From NCBI GenBank assembly GCA_005406025.1, contig BGZK01002020.1, forward strand, positions 21,716-85,715: a stretch of DNA of 64,000 bases. Reading direction: 5' to 3'. Both the position numbers and the translations under genes were made by a program. Shown here in pieces: positions 51,501 through 58,647 of this stretch; the stretch's first letter is position 1, and each line of letters begins with the position of its first letter. Source of the stretch: Eumeta japonica (taxonomy: Eukaryota; Arthropoda; Insecta; Lepidoptera; Psychidae). The notes below the pieces were generated by a model, which searched no databases, was not told the origin of the DNA, and worked only from the letters and a program-made list of their open reading frames with translations.

Positions 51501-54500
51501 GTACAAGACCGACGGAGTTTAAAAAATCATTAGTCTTTTAGAGTTGGAATCATTAGATTGTAGAAGATTTATTTTGAAATCCGCAGTTGGAATTATATAA
51601 TCTAAAGCAAACAATGACATTATGTAATCTGTGAGTGCTTCTAAGAACGTACCTATTTGCTGCCACGGTGGACGATGGAGTGTACCAATCTCTAGTTTTA
51701 TACCATCAAGGTGGAGGCTAAGCCACGTCTGTTCGACTCCAGGACAGTCTTGTTGTGCTCCTTGGGGCGCATTCACGTCATACTTAAGACAAAAACCGAC
51801 ACCGGATAACTAGTAGTCGGCCGGCGTCGGAGAACGTTTTTCTATTTTCCGAGTCATGTTTCATTTATGTCAATAATATCTATCGAGTGACCCTCAATAG
51901 CCGCAACGAATTCATCATATTTATTAAGCAGTGAACCCAGACTTAGAAAACCTATCGACAAATATTTATTTTTATTGAAGCTAATTATAAAAGAGTACAA
52001 TATCTAGGAAAATTTTATAAAATTTTAAGTAACATATTTATTTTTTCTGGATATTGAAAATTAATATAAATGTAAGAACACCAACTCGTATAAAAAGAAA
52101 CTGTATGAAAATGTATACAATGTGAAAATTCGTGTAATGAGTTTTGTGATGATTTTATACAAAGGAATGAAGTCGCTTTATCCGTACTATAATGAATATA
52201 ATAATAGTAATAGATTTTAATAATTTTAATTCTGAACGTTCGGAATTATTTAAAGATCTAGATAAAGTAGATGAAATCTAATTATCGCCAATGGGGCAGG
52301 GTCGAAAAACATTTTCCACATCCGCTTCCGTTCGTATTTTCATAATAAGTTCCCCGCTATCTCGACAAGAGAATACAAGTTCCTCTCTAGTCCACACAAA
52401 CTCTCAACAACGACTAAGTAAAAAATAACTTCAAAGCAGTTACGCAATCAAACGAAACAGATGCAAAGAGAGAGAAGAAGTACCACAAACTGTACCAATT
52501 ACGCGGTCACTGCCACGGTCGAATCAATTCTGACGCATCCGCGTATTAAAGTGGGCCTTCCTGCAGCAGCAATGGCGAGCGCGGGGGCGCGCGGGGGGCG
52601 CGCGGCGTTAACACATCCGTTAGCTGTTTTACGGCGGGCATTAATTGCTGTTGTAGCCACAATTTAGCGCTCGAAAGTGTCTCGTCCCTTTCATCCCAAC
52701 TGCTGTTTTTGTTTGTACGCGCAAACTAACCTCACCGAATGTATGTACATTGCAAAATAAAATGGAGGGACTGTCGGAGAATTTCACATCGACCTCAACC
52801 CAATGCCATACTAATGATCTACACGCGGAATAGACATCGATATAAAGTCTAATAGACTTCATTCGCCAATTGAAATATTGAAAACGATATATCTGTTTAA
52901 AAGCGTGCAATATTTCACTATTTAGGAACTTTCTAGATTTCCATATATTTTTCAAACTGGAATGCGAATACAAAATAGTTTCACACCCTGTTTTTGCTTT
53001 TTGGAAAATGAGCAAGAAAATAAAGTATAAAACATTGTGTGTTTATTATTTCCTTTTGACTATTAAATTAAAAAAGTTAATTTAAATTGATACTAAAACT
53101 TTCTCCAAAATGTTATATCACATTTGTAAAAATCCAGTTTTTATGTTGTGGTGTACGACTGAACAGATTAAGTTAGAAGTCAAAAGTTTAAGAGAAAACT
53201 TACTACTCAGAAACGAACAGGAGTTCGGTTTTTGCGCAAGGAACCATATAAATGGTTTAAAAGTATCTTTATTATTTATACGGGTCGAAAGTCCGATTGT
53301 GACGCGGTGTATTGGCCGCCGTCCGGCGGCGCGATTGTTTTCGGCCTATTGTCAAGTAAAACTTCGGACTCTTGCGAACTCGGTGCGGCTTCCCAACAAT
53401 TCTGAGCGGAGTTCAGATATCAGGATAGTTGCCTGTAGAAATACGCCGGAGGCAATATCAGGTTTGTATTAAATGTGAGCCGGTTGCTGATCGACAGCAA
53501 CTTACACGACGGAATGAAATTTCTGAATTATTCGAAACCACTGAAAACTTTATTGGTTAAGATAACCTTTTGACCGGTCGAAGGTACGGTAAAAGAGTAA
53601 TTTTATTGATGGTTGTAGTTTGTAAAACTGCAAAAGCGCCTGAAAGTGGCAGAGGATATCTCTGTGGGTAAATGTTAAAACTTTTTACGCGTAAGGGATC
53701 GTTTCTCGTCCGCGCAGTTGTAAATTAAAATCTAGTAATGATTGCCTTCAATTCCAATTTTTATTTCAATCCTGATTCAGTTCTACATTTTAATGCTGGT
53801 CTTGACGTCAGTTTCAGTGTTATCTGAATGTTAACTCTATTTTCTTGGTATTAATACATTTTTATTTGAATAAAAATATTCTTTTCTCCTATACTAGGAA
53901 ATAATTTATGCAAAATTTATACAAAAAGTATGCGCTCAACCCTTACGAGATTAGCCGCCGACAACAACAGACACTGTAGGTACCTATATGATGTTATATA
54001 ATCTACCATTGGTTAAGTGGTTGTTTATTTATAATCGGAAATACGGACGAATTAACAGGCAGACAGCCAAACATTTACAAAATGCTAAATATGAATTGTG
54101 CGTCAATAACCAAATATATATCGCAATTCGACAAAAATATTGTACATGTATATTTTACAATATCTGTAGGCAGAACGTATACAATTTTCTTAGTATAGGT
54201 CACTATGAAAATAAAAATAATCTCTTATTTTATATAAAATTATATTTACTAGAATATTATTTAACGTATTTAATTAAAAAATCCATCGTCATAAAGCGTA
54301 CCTGATTCACCGTTCCAATTGAAGTCCTGGCCGTCTCCGCGCGCCACATCACGTACAGCCTGGGGTAGCCGGTGGCGCGGCAGGTCAGGGTCGCGTTGAT
54401 GCCCCTCTCGCACCACCATGTCCGTCGAAGTCATGTTGTCTATGATTACGGGAGGCACTAGCGGACAAGATATAACCAGTTTAAATATTTTAAAATTTGT

Positions 54501-55832
54501 AATGGAAGCTTAAAAGTAGACCGACACATTTTAACGGAACGAAAACAAATTGAAAATCACATTAGATTTTAGTAAATGAGGTCTTCATGAGAGCGATCAG
54601 TGAATTGATATTCACTAAGGAATTAATGCCAGTAGATTTTGCGATGAGGGGTTTGTGGGATTTATTCCGCACTAGCCGGCGTTTAACTTATTTTCATACG
54701 CACCTTCGCGACCGCATGTTTCGCCTGTCCCGCTGTTCTGAACGTCAAATCATTGACGTTTGGAAAACGTAGGGCTAGACGTCCGGAATTTGTCTACGGT
54801 CAAGAGAATAGATATGATTTAAGGACGAAATATGCCATAAACAATGAGAAGTGGCTGTCAGTCTATAAAAATTAAAAAGAAAGCAAATCCTGATAAAAAA
54901 AATTATACGAGCTCTTGTATTAATTTCTACCACAAAATGTGAAGATCTCTAGAAATTTAGAAGTACATTAACCAATAAACTCAATGAGTTTACCACAATA
55001 GTTTTACTAATAAAAAATTTATAGTCACGACGATATCGCAAACGTCCCTAACCATTGGGATGATTTTTTATTTTCATAAAGAACCGTCTTTAAAGTTTGT
55101 CTATACAAGCTTTTTCCTGAAAAGCTGCATTGTTGCTATATTTTTGGTTCTTAACAACAAATAGTACTGCGTGATAAAAGCTACAGATGGCATTAGACAG
55201 ATAAAGTACATAGGTACATTTTACATTTGGAATGTTGGCAATGGGCTTAAGTAGATTTTAAGAAGCAATTTATTTTGACACGGCAAATTCGAAAGAGGGC
55301 GTGCATGTTCGGTGTTTTGGCACTTATAGTATTGTACGAACACTCGTTGTTACCAGGACCGTATGGTATCATTAATCAAATACGAGACATGCATAGCTTA
55401 TCCAGTTAAGGCGGGCAACCAATTGTCAATCAGGCAAACCCGACTGTTATATTCCACAAACGATGCACAAAATTCATTGTTTTCATAACGTCGATGGATG
55501 GTGGCGGGTAGTGGTCTTCACCGAATATGATAAGTGTTTGCGGTTTCAGCGTCTGATGGAAAACTTTATATTGATCAATCTAAAGACGAGAAAAGTGTAT
55601 AATCAATGCCCTTGTATATAATATTGTATTATGAACAGTAAAACACCGACCACCGCAGATATCCCTTGCGCGCATGGGGTCATGTTCACCCATGTACCAG
55701 CCGCGGTCCACCTCCCGCACGTTCTTGATGCACCACGAGGGTGGTCGTTGTACGACAGCTGATGCGGGGTCTGAGTTATTATGTTGTGATGGATGCTCAG
55801 GATCGTCTGTGTGTCGACCGCACCCACGCGAC
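26532..55832 (-). CDS. DIP / lachesin-like Ig-superfamily cell-surface protein (3' seven exons; 5' end missing)
   Basis: Multi-exon gene, listed exon by exon below. The spliced visible part is about 944 nt and covers the end of Ig1, all of Ig2 and Ig3, a linker and a short C-terminal tail. DIPs are neuronal surface proteins that bind Dpr-family partners and specify synaptic connections; that role is family knowledge, not seen here. Seen directly: GT/AG borders at each junction, six consecutive phase-1 introns, Ig motifs such as AYLCIASNGVPPSISKR, LECHTEA and YRCVAKNSLGETDG, and a stop at 26532-26534. Introns are 759, 5284, 1121, 2708, 17296 and 1189 nt from 3' to 5'. The signal peptide and first Ig1 strands are not found and presumably lie beyond 64000. 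The two upstream exons contain indels, so the gene as assembled is not translatable through them. I cannot name which DIP paralogue this is. Confidence 0.88.
26633..27391 (-). other. DIP gene intron (759 nt)
   Basis: Phase-1 intron between the linker exon and the terminal exon. AT-rich; nothing else recognisable. Confidence 0.75.
27392..27475 (-). CDS. DIP gene exon: linker after Ig3
   Basis: Short 84-nt exon found by extending the phase-1 chain. Joined to the G of the previous exon it reads GRQKTRWRDSSAENRVIGDY and then EVEEWKDIG without a stop. The other two frames give arginine- or proline-rich text with no family resemblance. A basic patch followed by an acidic DYEVEEW motif is plausible for the segment between Ig3 and the membrane in this family. 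The acceptor is CAG at 27476-27478. The donor is GTGAGG at 27386-27391. Less conserved than the Ig exons, so confidence rests on phase, splice signals and fit to both neighbours. Confidence 0.75.
27476..32759 (-). other. DIP gene intron (5.3 kb) with transposon and GC patch
   Basis: Phase-1 intron. A very GC-rich patch lies at 28590-28760 (GGCGGCCGCGGCGGGGGGCG type). The stretch 27720-27860 has degenerate TTCTGGTTCTCAATTCTG-like repeats. The foldback element occupies 29539-31555. Confidence 0.75.
29539..31555. mobile_element. Foldback-type non-autonomous transposon with internal tandem repeats
   Basis: Left end at 29539 reads CACTGTTAAAAATTTTTGTA. The right end, read on the minus strand from 31555, is CACTCTGTTAAAATTTTTTG then TA. 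The ends differ by a two-base gap and one substitution. TA flanks both sides (29537-29538 and 31556-31557), consistent with a TA target duplication of Tc1/mariner-like integration. The interior is AT-rich and non-coding. From 29771 it shows about four diverged units with anchors at 29771, 30006, 30235 and 30432 (AATTGTTTGTAATTCC-like, followed by TTTACAAT-like and a T-run), spaced 235, 229 and 197 nt. GTAAATTTAC-like words recur near the right end. No transposase is present. Confidence 0.6.
32760..32909 (-). CDS. DIP gene exon: second half of Ig domain 3
   Basis: Clean 150-nt exon. After completing a glycine codon it reads QKYLTLMSDEGYSRRMRLTI, then RNVSAKDFSSYRCVAKNSL and GETDGVIRLD. It supplies the second Ig3 cysteine (YRC) and the conserved KNSLGETDG end of the domain, plus an NVS glycosylation motif. 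The acceptor is TAG at 32910-32912 after a T8 tract. The donor is GTGAGA at 32754-32759. Phase 1 on both sides matches the neighbouring exons. The stretch between the MIIS motif of the previous exon and this exon is the usual variable loop of the family. Confidence 0.93.
32910..34030 (-). other. DIP gene intron (1.1 kb)
   Basis: Phase-1 intron separating the two halves of Ig3. The short minus-strand open frame at 32910-33104 reads straight from the intron side of the acceptor and is not coding. Otherwise AT-rich. Confidence 0.8.
34031..34168 (-). CDS. DIP gene exon: first half of Ig domain 3
   Basis: Clean 138-nt exon. Reading begins with FPPMLSIPNQLEGAYV and continues through SQDVTLECHTEAFPS and INYWTTDRGDMIIS, giving the first Ig3 cysteine (LEC) and the core tryptophan (NYW). 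These strings are close to invariant in DIP-family Ig3. The acceptor is CAG at 34169-34171. The donor is GTGAGT at 34025-34030. It starts in phase 1 with two bases of the F codon and ends with one G of a glycine codon. Codon use is GC-rich compared with the AT-rich intron sequence on both sides, as in the other clean exons. Confidence 0.94.
34169..36876 (-). other. DIP gene intron (2.7 kb)
   Basis: Phase-1 intron between Ig2 and Ig3. AT-rich at both ends with a GC-rich core listed separately. A small hairpin GTGCATA...TATGCAC lies around 34833-34860. Confidence 0.8.
35100..35760. promoter_or_regulatory. GC-rich intronic block, candidate regulatory element
   Basis: The strongest GC island inside the gene, with GGGGCGGGGCGGGCGGCGCG near 35140 and many CpG. 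It sits between AT-rich flanks and has TTAATTAAC- and ATTAG-type homeodomain-like words interspersed at 35570-35700. No splice-linked coding frame. This could be an intronic enhancer or an alternative promoter; composition alone cannot tell. Confidence 0.35.
36877..37005 (-). CDS. DIP gene exon: second half of Ig domain 2
   Basis: Clean 129-nt exon. The first two bases complete a valine codon, followed by 42 codons that include ENLTIWKVSRLHMGAYLC and IASNGVPPSISKRVMLMVQ. This is the highly conserved end of Ig2 in DIP and lachesin-like proteins, with the second Ig2 cysteine in AYLC and an NLT glycosylation motif. The last base is the T of a phenylalanine codon shared with the next exon. The acceptor is CAG at 37006-37008 after a T-rich tract. 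The donor is GTAAGT at 36871-36876. No indels. It is preceded by a 17.3 kb intron and followed by a 2.7 kb intron. Confidence 0.93.
38380..39520 (+). mobile_element. Mariner-family transposon relic, family M2 copy 1
   Basis: Plus-strand open segment 38665-38913 encodes SVAQNWFKRFQSDTCDVKDE, then RPVTDKEESIFKKVELHRHV and SSCDITKEMEIEYKTVLVHL, the helix-turn-helix DNA-binding half of a mariner transposase. Further on are DEKWITYDN (first catalytic Asp region, near 39000), and near 39258 HHYNTRPHT where the second catalytic Asp is Tyr. A stop and frameshift follow at the third-Asp region. The 5' region shares ATAAGTAAAAGTTG and CATCTGGCTAATTTTGATAC with copy 2 at 48090. Not functional. It lies opposite in orientation to the host gene. 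Confidence 0.85.
39516..39569. repeat. (TA)n microsatellite
   Basis: About 54 nt of alternating TA with one break, at the 3' edge of mariner copy 1. Confidence 0.95.
40030..40430 (+). other. 129-codon open frame, unrecognised, possibly part of a repeat
   Basis: Open frame at 40033-40422 with no domain, signal peptide or family resemblance that I can see. Its middle (GCAAATTTTAAGAGCC to TCGATTATCTCACC) loosely resembles 46735-46870, so it is more likely part of a diverged repeat than a gene. Confidence 0.25.
40817..40853. repeat. Inverted repeat, 14-bp arms, 9-nt loop
   Basis: GTGCACTCTCAGAT at 40817-40830 and ATCTGAGAATGCAC at 40840-40853 with one mismatch. Confidence 0.85.
41830..42200. 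other. GC-rich block, no gene recognised
   Basis: CpG-rich, including GATCCCGGGCCACCGGCCCG. Overlapping open frames on both strands (70 to 103 codons, the longest minus strand 42046-42357) have no recognisable product. Candidate conserved intronic element. Confidence 0.3.
43015..43225. mobile_element. hAT-family MITE with 8-bp target duplication
   Basis: A 211-bp element starting CAGGTATGGGCAACTTTTGA and ending GGCCGGTTGTTACCCACATA then TG. Read inward, the right end is CATATGTGGGTAAC, an imperfect inverted copy of the left end. It is flanked by ATCTAGAT (43007-43014) and ATCTAAAT (43226-43233), an 8-bp target duplication with one mismatch, as hAT elements make. The left 120 bp closely match 20525-20660. 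Confidence 0.8.
43955..43993. repeat. 12-bp minisatellite, three units
   Basis: TCGCGGTTGCTC followed by two exact copies of TCGCGGTTGCGC. On the minus strand it gives an Ala-Thr/Ala-Arg repeat inside an 85-codon frame (43875-44132) that I do not regard as coding. Confidence 0.9.
44400..44790. other. GC-rich block, no gene recognised
   Basis: CpG-rich text such as GAGCGGGCGGGCGTTCGCCG. Long frames on both strands (110 codons plus, 125 codons minus) overlap and show arginine/alanine-rich composition with no known motif, as expected from GC-rich non-coding DNA. Confidence 0.3.
44791..47100. other. AT-rich intron sequence; GT microsatellite
   Basis: A (GT)n tract lies at about 45353-45368. Overlapping small frames at 46556-46793 match nothing known to me. 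Confidence 0.4.
47105..47570 (-). mobile_element. Mariner-family transposase fragment, family M1
   Basis: Minus strand from about 47560. Pieces in several frames correspond to the HHDNA region (FFITTTPHYIS-like) and a YSSDLAPSDF-like segment, then KIKEKLWEKWVTDVEEAIAP. Near 47260-47190 a frame reads KCFFQWFHRMQWCINRNGDY then FEK, the typical mariner C-terminus. Its C-terminal wording matches the relic at 6890-7960. Only the C-terminal half is present, frameshifted, in the same orientation as the host gene. Confidence 0.7.
48090..49245 (+). mobile_element. Mariner-family transposon relic, family M2 copy 2
   Basis: Nearly full-length relative of copy 1 about 9.7 kb away, same orientation. The uninterrupted segment 48795-49127 encodes HYEISPPGKVINSDLYCQEL, FHHDNAKTHTSLVIQQILRE and FSPSDFHLFRSLQNSLDS, so the second and third catalytic acidic positions are intact. 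Near 48685 the first-Asp region reads NDKWITCDK, with the usual DE changed. The N-terminal half (from about 48350) has stops. 5' words ATAAGTAAAAGTTG and TATCTGGCTAGTTTTGATAC are shared with copy 1. Inactive. Confidence 0.85.
49370..50330 (+). mobile_element. Gypsy-like LTR retrotransposon gag relic
   Basis: Plus-strand fragments read MAAVLEGMPDEDFEESYNK, VVKYEGIVKEF, KITEENIIIMTVLRGLKAHV and KPLFAVQAYKLLAELKS with NYKENLETNYVLPVE. The pattern of ITEE...ILRGL...LFA.Q...EL is like retrotransposon gag. Near 49414 TGGTGGAGGCGCTATAAG follows a tract that could be an LTR end and primer-binding site, but I cannot prove that. The GC-rich 3' part includes an 85-codon frame (50061-50318) with no clear match. 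Stops and frameshifts show it is dead. The 157-codon minus frame opposite (49183-49656) is an antisense shadow. Confidence 0.5.
50560..50780 (+). repeat. Lepidopteran-type repeat with (CCGT)n
   Basis: Contains TTAGGGTTTCGAGCCAAAAT, GGCTAAAACGGAACCTTTAT, AGTTTCGTCATGTCTATC and (CCGT)5 at about 50647-50667. I recognise the chain from moth genomes; the element class is uncertain. Confidence 0.6.
51520..51790 (-). mobile_element. LINE endonuclease fragment (jockey-like)
   Basis: Minus-strand open segment reads GVEQTWLSLHLDGIKLEIGT, LHRPPWQQIGTFLEALTDYI and, after divergence, DFKINLLQSNDSNSKRL. This matches the APE-type endonuclease of jockey-superfamily non-LTR retrotransposons (a GTLHRPP-like strand and the DFNINLL motif, with N changed to K). 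Only this piece of the element is present. Confidence 0.7.
51791..54295. other. Intron sequence with GC-rich patches at 52440-52670 and 53280-53400
   Basis: The first patch includes GGGGGCGCGCGGGGGGCGCG and homeodomain-type words (GTTAACAC, CATTAATTGC). Open frames at 52461-52667, 52641-53015 (minus) and 53110-53472 show no known motif. Around 53750-53830 there is a degenerate TTCAATTCC-like repeat. Confidence 0.35.
54302..54457 (-). CDS. DIP gene exon: first half of Ig domain 2 (compensating frameshifts)
   Basis: The exon opens in frame with VPPVIIDNMTSTDMVVREG, a typical Ig1-Ig2 linker and first strand. It then continues in another frame with INATLTCRATGYPRLYVMW, holding the first Ig2 cysteine, the core tryptophan and an NAT glycosylation site. 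It returns to the first frame for QDFNWNGES. The break is explained by one extra G in the run at 54402-54405 and one missing base near 54333-54339, about 65-70 nt apart. The acceptor is the CTA at 54458-54460 (TAG on the coding strand). The donor is GTACGC at 54296-54301. Exon length 156 with the two indels cancelling keeps phase 1 on both sides. A single-base insertion and deletion that cancel out look like consensus errors rather than biology. Confidence 0.82.
54458..55646 (-). other. DIP gene intron (1.2 kb)
   Basis: Phase-1 intron between Ig1 and Ig2. The plus-strand open frame at 54587-54772 is unrecognised. No repeat seen. Confidence 0.7.
55647..55832 (-). CDS. DIP gene exon: second half of Ig domain 1 (indel-damaged)
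   Basis: Recognisable Ig1 motifs are VAWV, then VDTQTILSIHHNIITQ, LSYNDH, IKNVREVDRGWYM, DPMR and GYL, but they lie in different frames. Compared with the family from memory, bases are missing near 55818-55820 (frame break), in the segment before LSYNDH (one codon), near 55731-55744 (about 7 nt), near 55678-55698 and near 55656-55672. The codon for the conserved Ig cysteine after WYM is absent. The 5' border uses a plausible AG at 55833-55834. The 3' border uses a GT at 55645-55646 and leaves one G, which completes a valine codon with the first two bases of the next exon (phase 1). All splice signals survive although the reading frame does not. Read as a real exon with assembly errors or as a decayed exon; the former seems likelier. 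Confidence 0.72.
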
Positions 55833-56990
55833 CTTGTGTAAGCACAAAGGATATTTTGTTATTATAAAATCAGCAGCTATATAAAAGTAAATTTAAAATG
55901 ATTCAAAAGAAGACCGACAATATTTCAAATAACATGCAACAACACTTATATAAAACGGTAACTTTTGCTTCTGCGAAGGATTATTCTGTGTAGGGATACA
56001 AAAAATACTTAATTTTTGGTTTCCATACACAAAGGGTTCCATTGGAGCTCTATTATTAAGTCTACGCCGTAGGTCCGTCCGTACTTCTGTATTCTTTTTT
56101 AAGGAATGTATCTTTTGAATCGCATCCAATAAGAAGTTGGTTGACTTTTTAAAGAATGCATGTTATCATATCGTAACAAAAAAGATAGTCCTGTACAAAA
56201 AATGTCTAATGTTTTTAACTTTCCGTTTATGAAAAAAGTCATAAAGGGAAGATATTATATTCATTTCGATTTTAGAAAATCTTATTTTCATCAGATCTTG
56301 ACGATATAGGATGTTAGGAATTTATTTCGATTATTTTTAAGTAATGTCTGTGTTTATGTGTATGTGTTTGTGTGTCTGTTCTCGTACATAATTTTGATCT
56401 GATTGACCGATTAATTGTAGTTTACGACATTCGAAAGTTATTCACAACTTAGATTTCTTGATAATTTAAACTAATGTCGTTAGGAATTATCTGGAAATCA
56501 AAAAAAATTTTATTTTTGCAAGTTTAGACTAGTTTATTGATTGATACCAAATTTCATATAGCTCTTTTCTCCAAAACGTTATGCAATTGCCGCAAATTGT
56601 ATAAAAAGGGTTCACTTGCTTAAAAGACAACCTTGAAGAAAATTTTTCCAAAAAGTGTATTTTGGAATATATTTTAAGCCACTCTACAGATAAATTCCAA
56701 AACCCTATTATCTCTTCTCCTTAAAAGAACAACGTCGATTGTGGTGAATGACATTAAAATCGTTTGGTTTGTTCGATAGATATTGTTAACGAAAAAGTAC
56801 AAAAAAATGTTTTTACACAATAACTCGTATAATTTTTTTTTGATTATTTTTAATACTCGGTCCTCCTTTTCTGCTTAAAAAACTGTGTCAAATTCCGCAG
56901 TAAAAACAGCAAATCGAAATCGAAAGTCGCGTTCGGAAGATATCATATTTGAAATATTACAAAACAGCTTTTTTTTATAATAAATTTAGT

Positions 56991-57015
56991 GTTTTGAACT
57001 CAATGAGTTCAAAAC
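56991..57015. repeat. Perfect 12-bp inverted repeat
   Basis: GTTTTGAACTCA and its exact complement TGAGTTCAAAAC around a single A. Confidence 0.9.
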
Positions 57016-57615
57016 GTTCTATAATTATCTTTTAAGCCAGGAGAGTTCAAAAAAGCACTAAGATGTACTGGTAGTTATATCTTTGAACGCTTTGAAATGG
57101 TAAGCAGTAAGAAGGATACCTTACAGGGTCAAACATCTTCGCACTATTGAATTTGAACAGCTCAAACCTTATAAACAATCATATTTTTGAACTCAAGGAT
57201 GTTAAAACACACCGGTAATATCATAGCGTGATGGAATTGACTTTAGGTAATCGCTTAGTAATCACGCATAACACAATGCGCATGTTTTGGTATTTAATGA
57301 ACAAACTTGTAAATGATTTCAAAACGGAATTTAACTAGTAACTAGGGATATATTGTATACGTTAAACAGACTCGAATTTCAAATCGACAAACAAACGCAG
57401 TCGTAAGCGCCAGCGTGGTATCGTATATCAACTGACTATATCGGTCGTCGGTCAGCAAAGGCAGGTATAACAAGAAATTATAATAAAGATTGACCGGCCG
57501 GTTCCCGTTTCACTGCACCGTCGCGACACATATCTCGGTAAGTTGACTCAACATTTTTATCTTATTTTAGACATTAATGTGGATAAGTAATATATATTTA
57601 CGTGTTTAATACATA

Positions 57616-57790
57616 ACTAGCTTTTGCTCACGGTTCCGCCCACATAGACATAAACTATGAATTTTTACGGATAGATTTGCGTACACCCCGTATTCTGTGA
57701 GCGTCTACGTTCCTGAAAAGAATGCTGAATATTAAGTCAATCGGACCTATAGTTTCGGAGATCTCCTGATAAGTCAGTCAGTCAGTGGTA
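57616..57790 (+). repeat. Lepidopteran-type repeat fragment
   Basis: Starts ACTAGCTTTTGCTCACGGTT and runs through AGTCAATCGGACCTATAGTT to a (TCAG)n tract at 57772-57786. Its start is the same as the left end at 14044. Confidence 0.55.
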
Positions 57791-57939
57791 TTTTTTAAAA
57801 TCATATAATATATATATATGATATATATATATTATAATGGTTTTAATTACATCCATGTATTTAAATGAAGTTAAATTATTCTTTATATGTTATTCTTAAT
57901 ATGTTTATATAATGATATATTTATATTTGTTCATTAATT

Positions 57940-58120
57940 ATCATCACCATCATCGCTCAATCTTCAGCCAGTCACAACGACTGAAAGGACTTGTCCCTTT
58001 TACCCGATACACCGAAGGGAGCGTATTTATAAAGGGTGAGTGCAGGTTTTAGTCCGTATTAGTAGTGACGGGAGTGCAGAGCCAGCCATTATTCGTGCAA
58101 CCTACTATATTTATGTAACG
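57940..58120 (+). repeat. Possible non-LTR/SINE-type repeat fragment
   Basis: Begins with ATCATCACCATCATCGC and includes GTCACAACGACTGAAAGGAC and GGAGTGCAGAGCCAGCCATT. CATCAT-rich starts of this kind are frequent in lepidopteran RTE-derived repeats. Confidence 0.35.
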
Positions 58121-58600
58121 TTCATTCATATATTTTATTTATACAATTGTAACAATTTTTAGGTTCAGATACGCCACAGGCTTCTGGAGTTAACTGTTTT
58201 TAAATATTTTGTTCATGAACGTTCAAATGTATGAAAACATTCGTCAAACTTAGTGAATGTAGTAAAACTCTAAAACTAAAGAGTAGTAGCGAGCTCATAT
58301 TAAAAACCTGAACCTAATAAAAGAAATAGATAAATATATAATACAATTATACAAGTACACGAGTTTGATTCGCATATATTTACAATTCATTTTTATTGGG
58401 ATCTTAGGGTATGGTCAAATCTGATGAACATTACTAATTTAAACAAAACACAAGAATAGTTTTGAGGGTTTTGATAGTTTAAAACTATTAATATCACTTG
58501 AGACTATTGTAAGCTAAAATAGTTTTAATACTTACTAACCGCCTAGACCGTTGATTTAATTATTCTTTCATCGGTCACTTAAAAGATGCCCTTGCTTAAG

Positions 58601-58647
58601 AGCTTATCCGATTAAAATACCTTGTAAACAGCTTATCCGATTAAAAT
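58601..58647. repeat. Direct repeat of 18 bp, period 29
   Basis: AGCTTATCCGATTAAAAT occurs exactly at 58601-58618 and 58630-58647. Confidence 0.9.

Larger units (their letters stand above)
37006..54301 (-). other. DIP gene intron (17.3 kb), transposon-rich
   Basis: Phase-1 intron splitting Ig2. It holds at least six transposon relics and several GC-rich blocks, listed separately. Open frames in it such as 40033-40422, 52641-53015, 53110-53472 and 53988-54305 show no recognisable domain. Confidence 0.75.

Noticed and set aside
52641..53472. Open frames of 124 codons (minus) and 120 codons (plus)
   Set aside because: No domain, no splice-linked partner exon in phase with the DIP gene, and no family resemblance.
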